NCBI GenBank assembly: GCA_036937835.1 | Contig: CM072861.1 | Span: forward strand, 6,736,001 to 6,800,000 | Direction of reading: 5' to 3' | Origin: Pampus argenteus | Lineage: Eukaryota; Chordata; Actinopteri; Scombriformes; Stromateidae | Length of the DNA stretch: 64,000 nucleotides | In this document: piece by piece, positions 13,641 through 26,509 of the stretch | Numbering within the stretch: the first letter of the stretch is position 1 | Layout of the letters: each line of letters begins with the position of its first letter | Position numbers and translations under genes: made by a program | The notes under the pieces: model-generated | The model's database searches: none | What the model was told of the DNA's origin: nothing | What the model saw: only the letters and a program-made list of their open reading frames with translations

Positions 13641-16161
13641 CTGTCTGGGATCCTCCAACAGAGCCCTGCTAATGGTTCCAAAATCTTGACTTGTCACTAA
13701 ATTATAAATGACTCAAGCTGTATGACAGTATCAGCATGAAGTGAACATTATATGCTTCAGGAAGAAAATGTATTATGTTGCATGGTAGCCATTTAACTGG
13801 TGTAGTTGGAGACAAACCACGTCCCAGTTCCATACTACATACTAGGGGTGTAGTTAACCAAAGAAAAAATTCTACCTACTCTTCAACCAATCAATTGGTC
13901 GATGGGGGATAATAAAAGAAAAGTTCACATGATAAAGTTAGCAAGCCCTGCTAGTTATCGCTGCCGCTGGGTGTGTTGTGCAGGTGTCAAACAACATTAA
14001 GGTGCATTACCGCCGTGTTAGAGTGTGAACACAGTGCTACTTTTTTGCTAAACTTTCAGGGGAAGGAAATGGATCCATGATCAGACAAGAGCATATTGAC
14101 CAACCAGTCAAATGGGAGACTAAAGCCCAACATACAGTACATACTGTTGTACACGTTTGTGTTTTTGAGTAAACACCTCAACTATTAAGAGGGTTTGCTA
14201 TAAACTTTGGTACATGTTGCCCCTTAGAATTAATTATGGTTACTTTGGTAATCCTATGACATCTATGACATCATGCCATCAACATCTTTTTTAGAAGCAT
14301 CTGTTTACAGCTTTTTATTCTTGTACAGAATTACAAAATAGAGACATATTTGGAAATTACCCTGGCTCAACCATCCATGAGTATCCCTTTGATTTTATCA
14401 GTGCTTCTGCATTGTCATTATCTGTGTGTTTGTCAGACGTGTGTGTTTTCATATAACTGCTACATTACAATCTGCTAACTGTCAATCACCTGACAGCCAC
14501 AAGACTAAAGCTCATATACTGTGTGTGTCGTAATACAAAGTTTACGGTCATAAAAACAGTATGTGTTCACATTTAACTTATTGTTTATCAAAATGAATTG
14601 ATATAGGTTGTGTATATCACATCATGTGACTATACTTATTACTTTGTACAGTTAGATTTTGGCACTTACCAGTTTGTACCAGTTTGATCCTCTGTAGAGG
14701 CTAGAAGGAGAAAGAGGGGAAAGAAAAGGAAACTATCAAGAAGTAAGGAGCCATTGGGGTGGAGTAACGAGGAAGGAAGGGGGGATTTGTCAAAGGATGA
14801 ACCATGTTCAAGGGTTCAGATGGGTTGTCTGTCCACAAATCTGTCCTATTAGAACAGGAGGGTGAGAATTGGCAGAGACGGATTAAAAATAAGAAGAAAG
14901 CTCATACCTCTATCGCTGAGAGTTTAGAGGGAGAAAGAAAGAACGAGACCTTAGACATCCGTTTTCACAGAGGCGAGAGTGTAGGATATAGTAAAAGAGA
15001 TGTTGAGAAAGAGGATTTGTGTCTCATTTTTTAGAACAAAATTGAGGGTAAAAAGGCACTAAGCTCCATATGAGTTAGTGTTGGATTTTCTTTCTGAGCT
15101 TTTAAAAGTGAAAAAAGAGGTTCCATCCCGTACATGCTGCCCCACAGCCAATAAAGTCTCTGACATGGTCAGAATTTAGACATAATAGGACTGTCTGAAA
15201 ACTTTAGGAAAGTTTAGGAAAGGGTTGAAAGTTTTGATGGTCCAAAGGTTTTGAACAGAATAATTTTTTTTTTCCTCTTTTAACAGCAAGTTGAAAAATG
15301 TTTGATAATAAATTAAGGATAATTCTATGTTCCAATCCTGTTTTTAGATCGGATAAACAATCTCTGAATGGTATGATACATAATTACTGGCTTTTTGAAA
15401 ATCAATTAATATTTATACTACTTATGTAACCTTGGATTTGTATAGTATATTGTATAGTGATTCCACTTTGAAAAAAAAAACTAAAACTGAATAGAGATGG
15501 AAAGCACAGAGCTGAATGCTGCTCTTCAGAGTGATAAATTGGGTGGCGCAGTGTCCCATGTTTTGGTTTGTCTCATACATATTGTTCAGCGGTTTTGCTC
15601 GTGTCCTGTCTTGTAGTAGTGAGCCACAGTGGAAATGAGTCTCTGATTGTTCTGTGGTTTTAATCCCCCAAAGTTATGTAGCCTACCACAGTTCTGCACT
15701 GTGCTTCAGTGCTTCCCCACACATGGATGAACCGCTGATTGTACTTCAGCTTTCAGATGGATCAAACCTAATCTGAGCACAGATGCGATGAAGAGGAAAA
15801 GCAGGAGGGAAAGTTTTTACAGCGCCCTGGAAAGTTTGGATTTTACCAACAACTCGTCTGTTGTAATACTCTGCTGTTTGCTGAATGACTTTACTACTTT
15901 ATTACTGCAGCTGGCATTGTGACTGTTGTTCATGATGGGGGCCAAACTAGGTTCTGTGAGATGACATTGACGGTAACCCTCACACAAACGCACACCTTGT
16001 AAAGAGAGAGTATCACATTCTGTCTTAATACTGCACATTACAGTGTCTCAGTCACATGATTGTAAAGAGTGATCAGTGACCTAATGATAAGGCCCAGTTT
16101 CCCTATGAATTAAATTATATCGGAGGAGTCTGCACCTCACAACTTCTTTCTAACGTGTCAA

Positions 16162-16243
<82 letters not shown>
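16162..16243. repeat. (TGTC)n(TATC)n compound microsatellite
   Basis: Ten TGTC/CTGT units switch cleanly to about ten CTAT units at about 16202. Confidence 0.95.
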
Positions 16244-16823
16244 CCATTGTTTATTTCAGTGATGCACATTTAGGAAACTGTATTTGTTGTGAAAGTAAGA
16301 GCAAAGTAGGACAGCAGAGCTTGTGGGTCAGAAGAAGATACAAACTATTCAGAGCCACATTTCAGACCTACAGGATTTGGGTATATGGTTGTCAAACAAT
16401 GGATTTTTGTTTTGATTTCTTTTACTTTTTGTTTTTCTGTCAAGCCTTCCTATGGAAACTAAAAAAATAATGCACACAGCCTCAGTATTGTACAGTACAG
16501 TACAAATGTGCAACCAAAGGCACCGTCTCGTCTACAACAAGAGAAATCATCAATCACCATATACTTTTCATTGCTTCTTTAAAAACATCACACAAGGCAC
16601 AATAGATTCTTGTCTCAATTCTACCTCCTGTGTTGCACTGCGGCGATGCAGCGAGCTATGTGCTGCTTTCATAATTAAGTGAAAGTCAGCGTCAGTTGAA
16701 CACTTTGACCTGCAGTGTGCCACAAATCTCAAGAGCAAAGCTTTGGCTCTGCCCTATCAACGCTAAGTGCTACATCACACACCAGTAGGCCCACCATCAG
16801 CCAGTTTCTTCTCTCTTACTCTC

Positions 16824-16829
<6 letters not shown>

Positions 16830-16855
<26 letters not shown>

Positions 16856-16953
16856 CACTGTAGTCAACCATAGCTAGTTAGTGGACTACCGGTGTTTTCC
16901 CCAGACAGTTTTGTTCTCACAGCAGAGTCTCACACACACACACACACACACAC
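16830..16953. repeat. Two (CA)n arrays
   Basis: (CA)n at about 16832-16858 and again at 16930-16953, with about 70 bases between. Both are in the same orientation and no gene is linked to them. Confidence 0.9.
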
Positions 16954-17885
16954 AGAGTCGACATTGGAGGCCCTGTTTCCAATAAAGGGTGTTTCAGTGA
17001 GGTTTCCGATGAGTGTCTCCTATGGTAAGGGCAGAGGGAGGCAGTAATTACTTGGAGCTCTTCAAACGCTGCGGCTGGGAACACAACACACGTATACATA
17101 CAGATACACAAACAGGCAAGCAGACACTTCCACTGGGTTCTTCATCTAATGAAAGACTGCAGGGGAGAGCCAGTGTTTATCAAACCTTCTAGTATTGTAG
17201 GTTTATGTGCATGTGGTATATCAAGGTGAAAATGTCTCTCACTCATCAAGCCAGAATGCACTTGCCAGAAAAAAGAAAAATTTAATTTTTGAGTTAGTTA
17301 ATGTTTGAGTTCAGATGATGAAGATGTACAAACTAATAGCAGTCATAGTTTGCATAGTGAGTATTAATGATTCAATAATTGGCTTGTTTTCTGAAGTAAA
17401 CTACACAATATGGCACCTAAAGCGAAAACAGTTTTTCACTTTCTCTTCCTCATTCCTCATCACACATTCTTCAGCTCAAGATTTGACTACTTTGACTTAC
17501 TTACTTGAAAAATGTATACCTTATTTCAAATTGTACTGTTGTTACTGTAAGAAAGTAATCACATTACCGTGATGTATTACTGCCCAACACTGTAAATTAC
17601 GATGTAGTTGCTTAAGACCTCAACCCCTTTTTACTGGTTGGGTTCTAACCCTAACCCTGGCAATAAATAAAGTGCGTACATTATTCAGCCTCTAACCATA
17701 AGTTTGATGACTTGAATTTGAACTTGTTTTTTGTTCACTGTTGGATTTGGTTTGTGTGTATTCATCGGTTAATGTGTGCTTCTTGAATGTGTGTGTTTTT
17801 ATTTGACAATGACAATGGATTTAACCAAATTTTCGGAGCAGATTCCCGGCATTAAAGCAGCAAAGCCATTGGACTACAAATCATT

Positions 17886-17888
<3 letters not shown>

Positions 17889-17926
<38 letters not shown>

Positions 17927-18060
17927 AGTTTCGTCCTTCTTATTTTACAGCCCACAGATGAAATTATAATTAGAATCAATGAGCCAAGTCGAAAGTCTTC
18001 TGTGACTCTACTGGGACGATGCTTTGGCCAACACACACATTCACACACACACACACACAC
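17889..18060. repeat. (GT)n and (CA)n arrays in inverted arrangement
   Basis: (GT)n at 17889-17924 and (CA)n at 18031-18060 are complementary and about 110 bases apart, so a single strand could fold into one long stem. Confidence 0.9.
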
Positions 18061-21059
18061 TGTCTGCAAGCCAAAAAGAAAGCTAAGGATTCATGATGCT
18101 CCTCACTTTGAGGACTTGATTTGCAATTGCAATAGGAGCAGTGTTCCCCTGCCAATAAATCAGCTCCTTAAATCTAATGGAGATATTATTGCTTCTAGCA
18201 CAAACTGTATTTTCACTTTCTCCTTGTTTTGCACTCAGAAAAACAGACTTTTAGTGTGGTTGATGTTGGTGTCATATAGATGCCATTAGTTTTCCTATAG
18301 AGAAGCGCCCTGTGAATCATAATTCTGCTTTAAATATGTACAGTACAGCTACATTATGTAAGTTAAGTTACATCCCATACATGACAACAACTCTTTAACA
18401 GTAGTAGTGGCAATATTTTATTTCTAATTTAACTTCACTCAACTTCTGTTCCTAGTCAAATCATTTAGTAGCTTACCTTTATAAACACAGAAGTCGTTGT
18501 TATTATATTCAGGATATGGTCTCAAACATGACCTTCCTATTTATATTCCTGTATGATTCTAACATTATCCAGGTTACTGATCATATTTGCGTATTTGAGT
18601 GTCTTTAAGTACATGTCATGTGCCGGATTAGACAGACAATCTGCAGCCACAGCATGAACAAAATACTTGAGTTGCATCACTGAAATAGACTGAGAACGCT
18701 CACACTGCTCACTTCGTTCACTATGGCTCGTTGTCATATGATTAAATTACTGATTACTGTATCAGATCATTTGTGGCGCAGCAGGTCACAATGCTGTGAA
18801 ATGAAAGGTAGATTGGGCATCTGAAATTAATTACAGGGGAAAAAAATCCTCCTTTTTTGGCACCCTTCCGTATGGTGGCGCCTAGGATGGGGAGAAGGTG
18901 CTGCACGTTGCTCAAGTCATATCAGGTTTTTCATTATACAGTATTCCTCATAGTCACTGTGTTGACATTCTTTTATTTTATATTCATTCATACACATTCA
19001 AGGTGGAGTACTTTTTATAAAACACACATGCTTACAAAACATTACAAATTCTGTGCATCTCATTTGTATTATAATTATATTGAAGCCTATTAAGAGCATT
19101 ACTATTAAGAGGTAGCGGTCCTATTCATCATGTAAGAACAAATCCTCACCTGTCATTCACTGAAGGCCGTCAGAAATCAACAGCAATAAACTGTTTCCTT
19201 TCTGTGTAGCTCGGCTCGCTCGTGCTCTGCAAATCATTTGGTTGGTTGGACGTTGTTTCCACAGTTCCACAGGTAGAGTTGTCTTCCACTACTGAAAACA
19301 CACGCTTTCTATTAAACATCTCTTTTACCCACTAAACAACTCTGGCAGGTTCAGCTATGAGGCATTATAATTACGAACCATCCAGGCTTAATGTTATGTG
19401 CATGTAATTATTTATCTTTCTGTATGCTAACGTGTCACCACCTCGATAAAGAGAACGAGATTCTTTCTTCTTCTTCTTCTTCTTTCCGCTCACACACATA
19501 CACACAGATGGCCTCCCTCTCTGTAATCCTGTTCCTTGTGTCAAATGAATGACGCTCTCCTTCACTTCTTTCTCTATCTCTGTCAATATTTGACATGCTT
19601 GAAATCTCTTTGGTGTTTCAACAAAAGAAATTTCTCTGTCAACAATAAGAAAAGAATTAGACGGTTTACAAATGTAGAGCCAAAATGCTTTTTGAAGGCG
19701 GGCACTGACTTGTATCAGTGAGGGAGCAGGGGGAGATGATTCTGCCAAGTGTCTGGCTCTCTTTGTGTGTAGTGTGTGTAAGTGTGCATAGTCTATAGTT
19801 TATCAAAAAGGTCTAAATGATTATCATACTGGATCTAGACAAAAATTCATAAACACAGACAAATTACAGTGATTGCTGAGACCTTTGTACAAAGTGACTA
19901 TATCTAACCTCTTTGAAGAAGAAAAAGAAATGAGTCAAATGACAAATTGAAATATGCTCTGGAGCATGGGAGGCCAAAATTGTATTATATATATATATAT
20001 TCCTTATATGCTTTATTGATTGAGATAGTGACTCTTCGTTGTTGGAGCCCCATTTTTTTTTAATTAGGTAAGACAAATAAAATCGAGCATATTTAAATTT
20101 ACAGGCAACATAATGAGATGCGTTTAACTGGTGCAAAATACTGGCTGAGGTTGATTAATTAGTAGATTAATTTTCCCTTGTTGTGCTTATCACCACAACG
20201 AGTTCTTTGAAGCAAATCTGCCAGGTTCCTTGGCTAAGTAGCTCACCATCAAATACGGTGTTATCCATATTATTGATAACAGCTTATTAGCGTAATCCAT
20301 ATATAGGAAAGAATGCAGGGACAGGGAGGACAAGGAGACAAGTGTGTGTGTTGTGGAGTGTCTATGTTGCCAGGGTGACAACATCAGCAATCATTTCCAT
20401 TACACACAGTTTCAGGGAGTAACACATGTCCCATGACTCACTGAGCTGTTTACCCACCAACACGACCTGACAGAGAACTCATAATCAATGTCTGCTGGGA
20501 ACAGGACTTTTGGACTGTTTTTTGGGAACTTACTGTGTGAATTTCCTCTAAAACAGTGACTGGAGAATAAACTTTGAGAGCAGGATCGTTAATAAGCGAG
20601 TGAGTCAGTGAATGGCTCTCCTGTGAGTTGCTATGACTCACCGTGTCTTGTCTCGCATCTCTGTGGACCTTCAAACCTGGTGTGAAGATTTCAATTTCAT
20701 GAAGCGTAGACGTTTCTCCACATTTCCCACAAGAACTGGGGCCTGTCTTACAAAACACAAACAATTATAATGAATAATAATGAATATACATGAATATACA
20801 TGAGTGATACAGAAACATTGTGACAGCGAAAGTGAAGACTGTTGCTGCCTCAAAAGCTGGCGAGGCTGGAGATGAACAGTATTGTGAATGTATATGTAAA
20901 TCATCTGATGACTGTGTTGTCGCTAAGATACAGTCTTTTAAAAAAAGGCCTCTATTCATAAACTCTCATCACACTGATATCAGCAGTCAATGTTATAGTC
21001 GCCACTAAGTTGTCCTAAGTCAAATTCATTATAATAGTCTACAACATTTCTAAGGAAAA

Positions 21060-21260
21060 GAAAAAGTTTTTGGAAATATGTTTATTTGCTACCGCTAGCA
21101 ACATGCATATCTTAGCTTAGCACTTGAAACTGGGAAACGGCTCTCAATCAAAATAAGTTTTAGAGGACTATGTGGCTTCTTGTTATGTGTTAACTTTCAA
21201 GTTACCGCATAGTTCTAGCTAGCTTTCTATCTAGCGTTAACTAGCTAGTAACTTTCTAGT
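21060..21260. repeat. Dispersed fish repeat fragment (TTAGCTTAGC / GAAACTGGGAAAC type)
   Basis: ATCTTAGCTTAGCACTTGAA followed by ACTGGGAAACGGCT resembles the widespread fish repeat whose other strand contains GCTAAGCTAACC. A fragment in the other orientation lies at about 56640-56705 in cenpu. The tail holds several CTAG/GCTAGC motifs. Edges are approximate. Confidence 0.45.
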
Positions 21261-22032
21261 TTCTGGTTATTTATCCATGTACAAACTGAGCGTGATTTCA
21301 GTTTTTATTCATTTTTTGTTAAATTGCTAATCAAATTTCTGGGATGTTAGCATTTCATGTTTACCATTATAATTTATTATGTAAGGATGCTAACGCTTTG
21401 GTTGATTATACATTTTAACTGATGATGGTGCTAGAGGAAGAGTTAGCATATCACCAAATGTATTTCAGTTAATCATAAATTGAATGTCTGTACCAAATGC
21501 AATGGCAATTTATCCAACAGATGTTGAAATATTTCAATTAAATATTAAAAAAATGTCAAACTCATGGTGGCGCTAGAGAAAAAGTCAGGGGATCGCCAAA
21601 GTCTGTAGGCTTCATCTGCCAGGGACCATGAATGTTTGTGTAAAAAGCGTATAGCAATCTTTGTGTGTGTGTGTGATTTGTTGAAATGTTTGACCCACCA
21701 ACCAACATTGCATCCCGAGACCAACACACTGGTGTGGTTAATAGTGAAGCTAAATACCGCTGACAATACCTTACAGAAATACACCAAGTGGTTTGATTGA
21801 TTGTTTGATCTGATGGTGTGGACACATGGAAATACCCTTCTGGTGTGATGAAGCTGGTTTATGGTGCAGGAGAGGACAATAAAATAAAATTCATTTGAGT
21901 GTAAAAGTCACAACAAACATTTTATGACAATACAAAACCAGTCATGATCTGTATTCACACCCACACCTAAGTCATCACCAATAAGACGTGTGTGAGTTAA
22001 TGAGGTAACTGGTTTTACTGCCTAAGCATACA

Positions 22033-22033
<1 letters not shown>

Positions 22034-22068
<35 letters not shown>
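22034..22068. repeat. (CA)n microsatellite
   Basis: About 17 CA units between CATACACTA and GCTGGGTG. Confidence 0.95.
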
Positions 22069-22973
22069 CTGGGTGCATAATGTGCCAGATGCCATTGGCT
22101 GAACACACAGTGGGCTGAATAGTAATGGAACCAACTTTAGCTCAGTGGCATTAGTGTAATTGATGGCACCTATCCTGTCCAAAACTATATTTGAACACAG
22201 AGTTTTCTGACAGCTCAGCAGGCCTGGGTACACTGCAGCCTGACCAATCAGTACTAACGAATGAAACCCACAGAGACATTGTAAAAGACGAATACGCTGT
22301 GTGAAGTTTATGGTATGGACCTTTGATCTTAAGCACTTATTGTACCGTTTACTGTGATTTCAAGTTGCTAACGTGCACAGTAGCAGTTAATATACTGTTA
22401 ATATACTGCGTGACTTAATGATAATGGGATATTGGGCTAACAATTTCAATTTTCAAATTCAAAGTGTTTACTTGGATGAAATGTTAACACATAGTAAGAT
22501 TAGATTGGGGTTTTTTTAAGCATTGCTGTGTATTGGACAAGTGGAAAATCTGGGATGTTTATGCACTGGACAACAAATCAGGGGATAACCCAAGTCATTA
22601 ACAAACAAATTCATTGTCTGGAGCCCTTAAATATCAGTAGCAATCCATCCAATTTGTCAAAACATTTCACAGTTTGATACTGATCCTGAGTGTTAATAAC
22701 TGGTCCCTTAATTTGAGAGCAGCCATGCAATCTAATGAGCCATGGCAAATGTAAATTAGAGGTCCATACTCTGATTATTAGCTTTCACAGAAAATTCACA
22801 ACATTTAAAATGCCAAAAATGATGTGATCAGGATTATTTCCTGATCCACCAACACAGAGGGAGGGAATAGAGGGAGGTTGTACTAATAATGCATTGATGT
22901 TTGGGTAAGCAGGTTCTTACATTTTAAAACTTTGCATTGATGATTCATGATCCCATTTAAAACATTTATGTTT

Positions 22974-22979
22974 TTTATT
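22974..22979 (-). terminator. Candidate polyadenylation signal of the coiled-coil gene
   Basis: AATAAA on the minus strand about 60 bases downstream of the stop at 23040. This is a typical distance for a short 3' UTR, and the assignment rests only on motif and position. Confidence 0.4.
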
Positions 22980-23039
22980 CAAATATTGCTTTAAGCAGCT
23001 TTTCCCCCCAAGTATTGTGTAGCATGAACTGAATTTCAG

Positions 23040-24235
23040 TCAAACTGTTAATGGCAATGTGATCTGAACAACAAAGCACAGAAGCTCATCTTTAGTTTTA
23101 ATGACGTCTACCAAGGATTGAACATGTGCCATCAGAGCTGTCTTGTTCTTTGTCTCATTCTCAAGTCTCTCTTGCAGTTGGGTCACAGCAGTCTTTTCTG
23201 ACGCGTAAGACAATTTGGTCTCCTGGATTTCTTTGAACCGCTCCATGTTCTTGTGGGTCAGATTAGTTATTTCCCTCTCTGCTTTTTGAAGTTGGGACTG
23301 GACTGCTGTAATATTAACCTGCAGACTCAAGTTCTTGTTCTTTTCTTCAGCCAGGTCGGTGGACATCTGGTTTACCTTTGTGTTTGATGAAATCAGGCTT
23401 TGGTTCTTAGCAGTGATCTCTTGTTCAAGTTTCTGTACTTGGATGTTGCAAGAGTTCTGGTTTAAGGCTCTCTCTTGAAGCTTAATAATGCAGTCCTGGA
23501 GCTGCTGGATTTTGCTTTCTTTCTCCTGAGTCTGTTGGTAATATGTTTCTGATTTCTCTTTCAGCTTCTGCTCAGATTGCTCTAGGTTCTTCTTTAGTTG
23601 CTTCATGGCTTCCTTGTCACTGCAGAGTTGCACTTTCACCTTTTGATGGAATTTTGCAAAGTGTGACTGCTCCTCTGCAAGTTTGGCCTCAAGAATAGAA
23701 ATGGTGTCCTTCTTCTTCCGTAGTGATTTGTGGAGAACTGCGTTGTCTTCTCTTTTCTGATTCAATTTCTTTTCCAGATCAGCATTTACTGACTTTTTCT
23801 TCAGCAGAGATTTTTCAAGAGCTGCTGTGGATGATTTTTCATTATTCAAAGCTTTCTCAAGAGCCATTTTTCCCTTTTCTACATCAAGTGTGAATTGGGA
23901 AGCATTTTTGTTCTGTAGTGCATCATGGAGAGCCCTCTCATGTTTTTCCTTCTCCAGCATTTTCTGAAGACCTCTGTTCTCCAGTTCTTCATACAGAAAA
24001 TCCACTTCAAGGGAATCAGTTTTCTGTAAAAATGTTATTTCGTTAGAGACAGGTCTATAATTATTTGTCTTTGTGCACTGGGCATTTTATCTGTATTATA
24101 CAATCTTACCATCTCATCTGAGGCTGTGGCGTGAACATATTTAGAATTCCCCAGATCCTGGCTGGAATTTTCAATGGCCGCATCACTGTTCACAAGGTTT
24201 AGATAATCGATGGGTTTGTAGGAGTGAAGGTCCAT
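23040..24235 (-). CDS. Unrecognised two-exon coiled-coil protein
   Basis: Exon 1 is about 24235-24110 (ATG, 42 codons, starting MDLHSYKPIDYLNLVNSD), followed by a GTAAGA donor. Exon 2 is 24023-23040 after a TTTTTACAG acceptor, phase 0. Total is about 369 aa, and an AATAAA lies at 22979-22974, about 60 bases past the stop. Residues from about 50 to the end are heptad-rich, lysine- and glutamate-rich coiled coil. Early in exon 2 there is a 14-residue tandem repeat, with units beginning LEKALNN, LEKSLLK, LEKKLNQ, LHKSLRK and LEAKLAE. No enzymatic domain, signal peptide or membrane segment is seen, and I do not recognise the family. The last 11 residues differ from the copy at 28.3 kb, so this gene may have lost its original 3' part. 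Clean frame, splice sites and a polyA signal argue for a real gene. Confidence 0.6.
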
Positions 24236-25154
24236 GGCTGCTTGCTGCTTTGGAGAAAATCAGCAACAAACACGGAACAAAGGGAAACAAATAAATCTGT
24301 TCCTCTTGTTTGGTCCTTCAGGCTCTGGAGGTCGAGAAGCTCTTCACTCACGTTCATGTCATCATGTCAAAATTAGTAACTGAGCGGTGTCAGATGCATC
24401 TGTGCTTTCATCACAGGCTAATGAAAAAAAACACTCTTTTTTCTTCTAACTGTCTCTTAATCTCTAATGAAACGTCTTCACTTCAACATACCACTGTGTT
24501 ACAAGCCAGGCGAACATTGGCAAACTCTTGCTTCTTCTCAGGACAAATTTTCATCACAAATGTTCATCACAGTCAATAAATTCACCCTCAGTGAAAGATT
24601 TGAAGTGCTTGGCAATCCACCTCGTAGCTCACCTTTGTGGCATTTTCATTTGACTCACTGTAAAAAAGTGCTGCTGTGCCATTAAAACAACTTCCAGTTG
24701 CTTCAATTTTTCAGCCAAATGTTCAGTGGTAGAAACTGACTTTAGACTTCGACAGGGTACATTTTCTTTAGTTTTAGTCAAACTTTGGATGCTCCACAAT
24801 ACTTTGTCTTCAGTCTATTAAGCACATGTGTTTGTGGTGGCGCGAGCAATAGGGAGGAAAACAAAACGAAAGGGAGAAATACTTACAAAGAGAATACTCA
24901 ATACTATTGTCTGACAACGCCACCTCGGAATCACATCCAAGGAAATAGATTGCACCATAAACTATAAGGCAGCCAGGTTTATTATAAATGCAGCATTGAG
25001 GAGTGGTTCAGTTTTAAAAGAATTCACAATTGTAGCCTACTGGTGCTGATCAGGGACAGGTAACACTGAGTGAGAGGAATCCCAGGGAAGGAACACCCGA
25101 TCCACCAGTGTACTCACAAAACACAGGACAGGAGGGACGAATCAGGGGTGCCTG

Positions 25155-25157
<3 letters not shown>

Positions 25158-25189
<32 letters not shown>
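25158..25189. repeat. (CA)n microsatellite
   Basis: About 16 CA units followed by TGCACACAAA. Confidence 0.95.
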
Positions 25190-25191
<2 letters not shown>

Positions 25192-25799
25192 CACACAAAA
25201 TTGGAGACCCACCACCGGGGACACCAGGACCACCACCGTCAGCTTCCAGCACCTGAAAAGACAGGATGAAACAGTCAATGGGATTCAATCACCAGAAAAA
25301 AAAAAGAAAACAATCAACCATAAGAAAAGAAATAATACAAATGCCAGTAAGCCTGCTACTGGTGTAAGTAAACTAAATTAATATAGTTAACAAAAATACA
25401 TAAATACATTTCCTAACCCGAAAAAAACTGTTCCAAAGCGAACAAACAAAACAGACCAATAACCCAATTAAACGGTAAATCAGTTGAGTAGATCACTAAG
25501 TTACGATATAACAAAACAAACCTCTGAGATCCAACCCGCCGGTCCATTCAAACCTGGATCAGAATAAAAATTAGAAAAACTATTAATAAAGTATTTAATC
25601 CTAATTAACCCGACGAACACGCTAACGCTCCACCGGCCAGTATACAGTGGTGTTCAGGGCCAAACATGGATAGTGATGAGGCAGGAGCCAAGAGTAGCAC
25701 CGACAGCTGCAAAGGAGGACCGGGCAGCACCACCGGAGTGACGGGCTGGACCGGACCGAATACCACACACAGTATGAGTAGGCATTCACCGTCACTTTC

Positions 25800-25910
25800 C
25801 CAAAGCTCTGTTTCCCCTGTCCACACTAGAGCAGATTTTCAGATTTATCCACTATGGAGACATTTTTGGGGTGTGAAAAATTGCCGTCTTAGTGTGGACT
25901 GAAGGCCATA
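25800..25910. repeat. DNA-transposon-like remnant
   Basis: CTGTCCACACTAGAGCAGAT, TTATCCACTATGGAGACATT and TGCCGTCTTAGTGTGGACTG show a partly inverted start and end (GTCCACACTA / TAGTGTGGAC, 10 of 10). This is the signature of a short non-autonomous DNA element common in fish. No transposase is present. Confidence 0.55.
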
Positions 25911-26455
25911 AATGAAAGAAAACGATTTGTTTTCAGATGAGGCTATCTTAGTTTGAACATGGTCAAATAAAAGCAAAGAAAGACACTAAATATTGAATAA
26001 ATAAATATGTATAGAAAAAAAAGAGAACCTCAGTGTTACTGAAGTGAACCACAGGTTGGTGGATTAGACCTACTGTTCATCTTCCATGTTTTGAATTACA
26101 GGACTTTAATGTTTTTCCTCTATGTCAGTCTGCTCCCATTCTGCCTCTTTCCTCTCATCCCTTGCTTTCTTTGTGTCTTGTTTCACAGGTTGTGGTTGCC
26201 AAGGTAACTGACAATAATTTTTACATTCATCAATTCAGTATCATTTATAACTGTTTACCTCTGCGAGCCTCGGTGTGTTTGTGTGTTTTGTTTTGTTGTT
26301 GTTGTTGTTGTTTTTTGTTTATGTCGACTTTCCCAGCCAAGGTAGGTGTTGTTAAACTTGAGTGTGTTGGTGGTTTGTCTAGAAGTTTCATTGTTTCCCT
26401 CCGTACAAAAATGAAAGTGACAGATAAAAAGATAACTAACCAACAGGCACACAGC

Positions 26456-26461
<6 letters not shown>

Positions 26462-26507
<46 letters not shown>
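26462..26507. repeat. (TA)n microsatellite
   Basis: About 22 TA units, self-complementary and likely to extrude as a cruciform. It is followed by a (CA)n stretch near 26560. Confidence 0.95.

Positions 26508-26509
<2 letters not shown>

Larger units (their letters stand above)
13641..22973. other. Intergenic block without recognisable genes
   Basis: Microsatellites and short repeat remnants are the only structure I can support. An A/G-rich tract lies at about 14705-15010 (open frame of 76 codons with no known motif). TTC triplets occur near 19465-19485. No gene is recognised on either strand. Confidence 0.7.
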
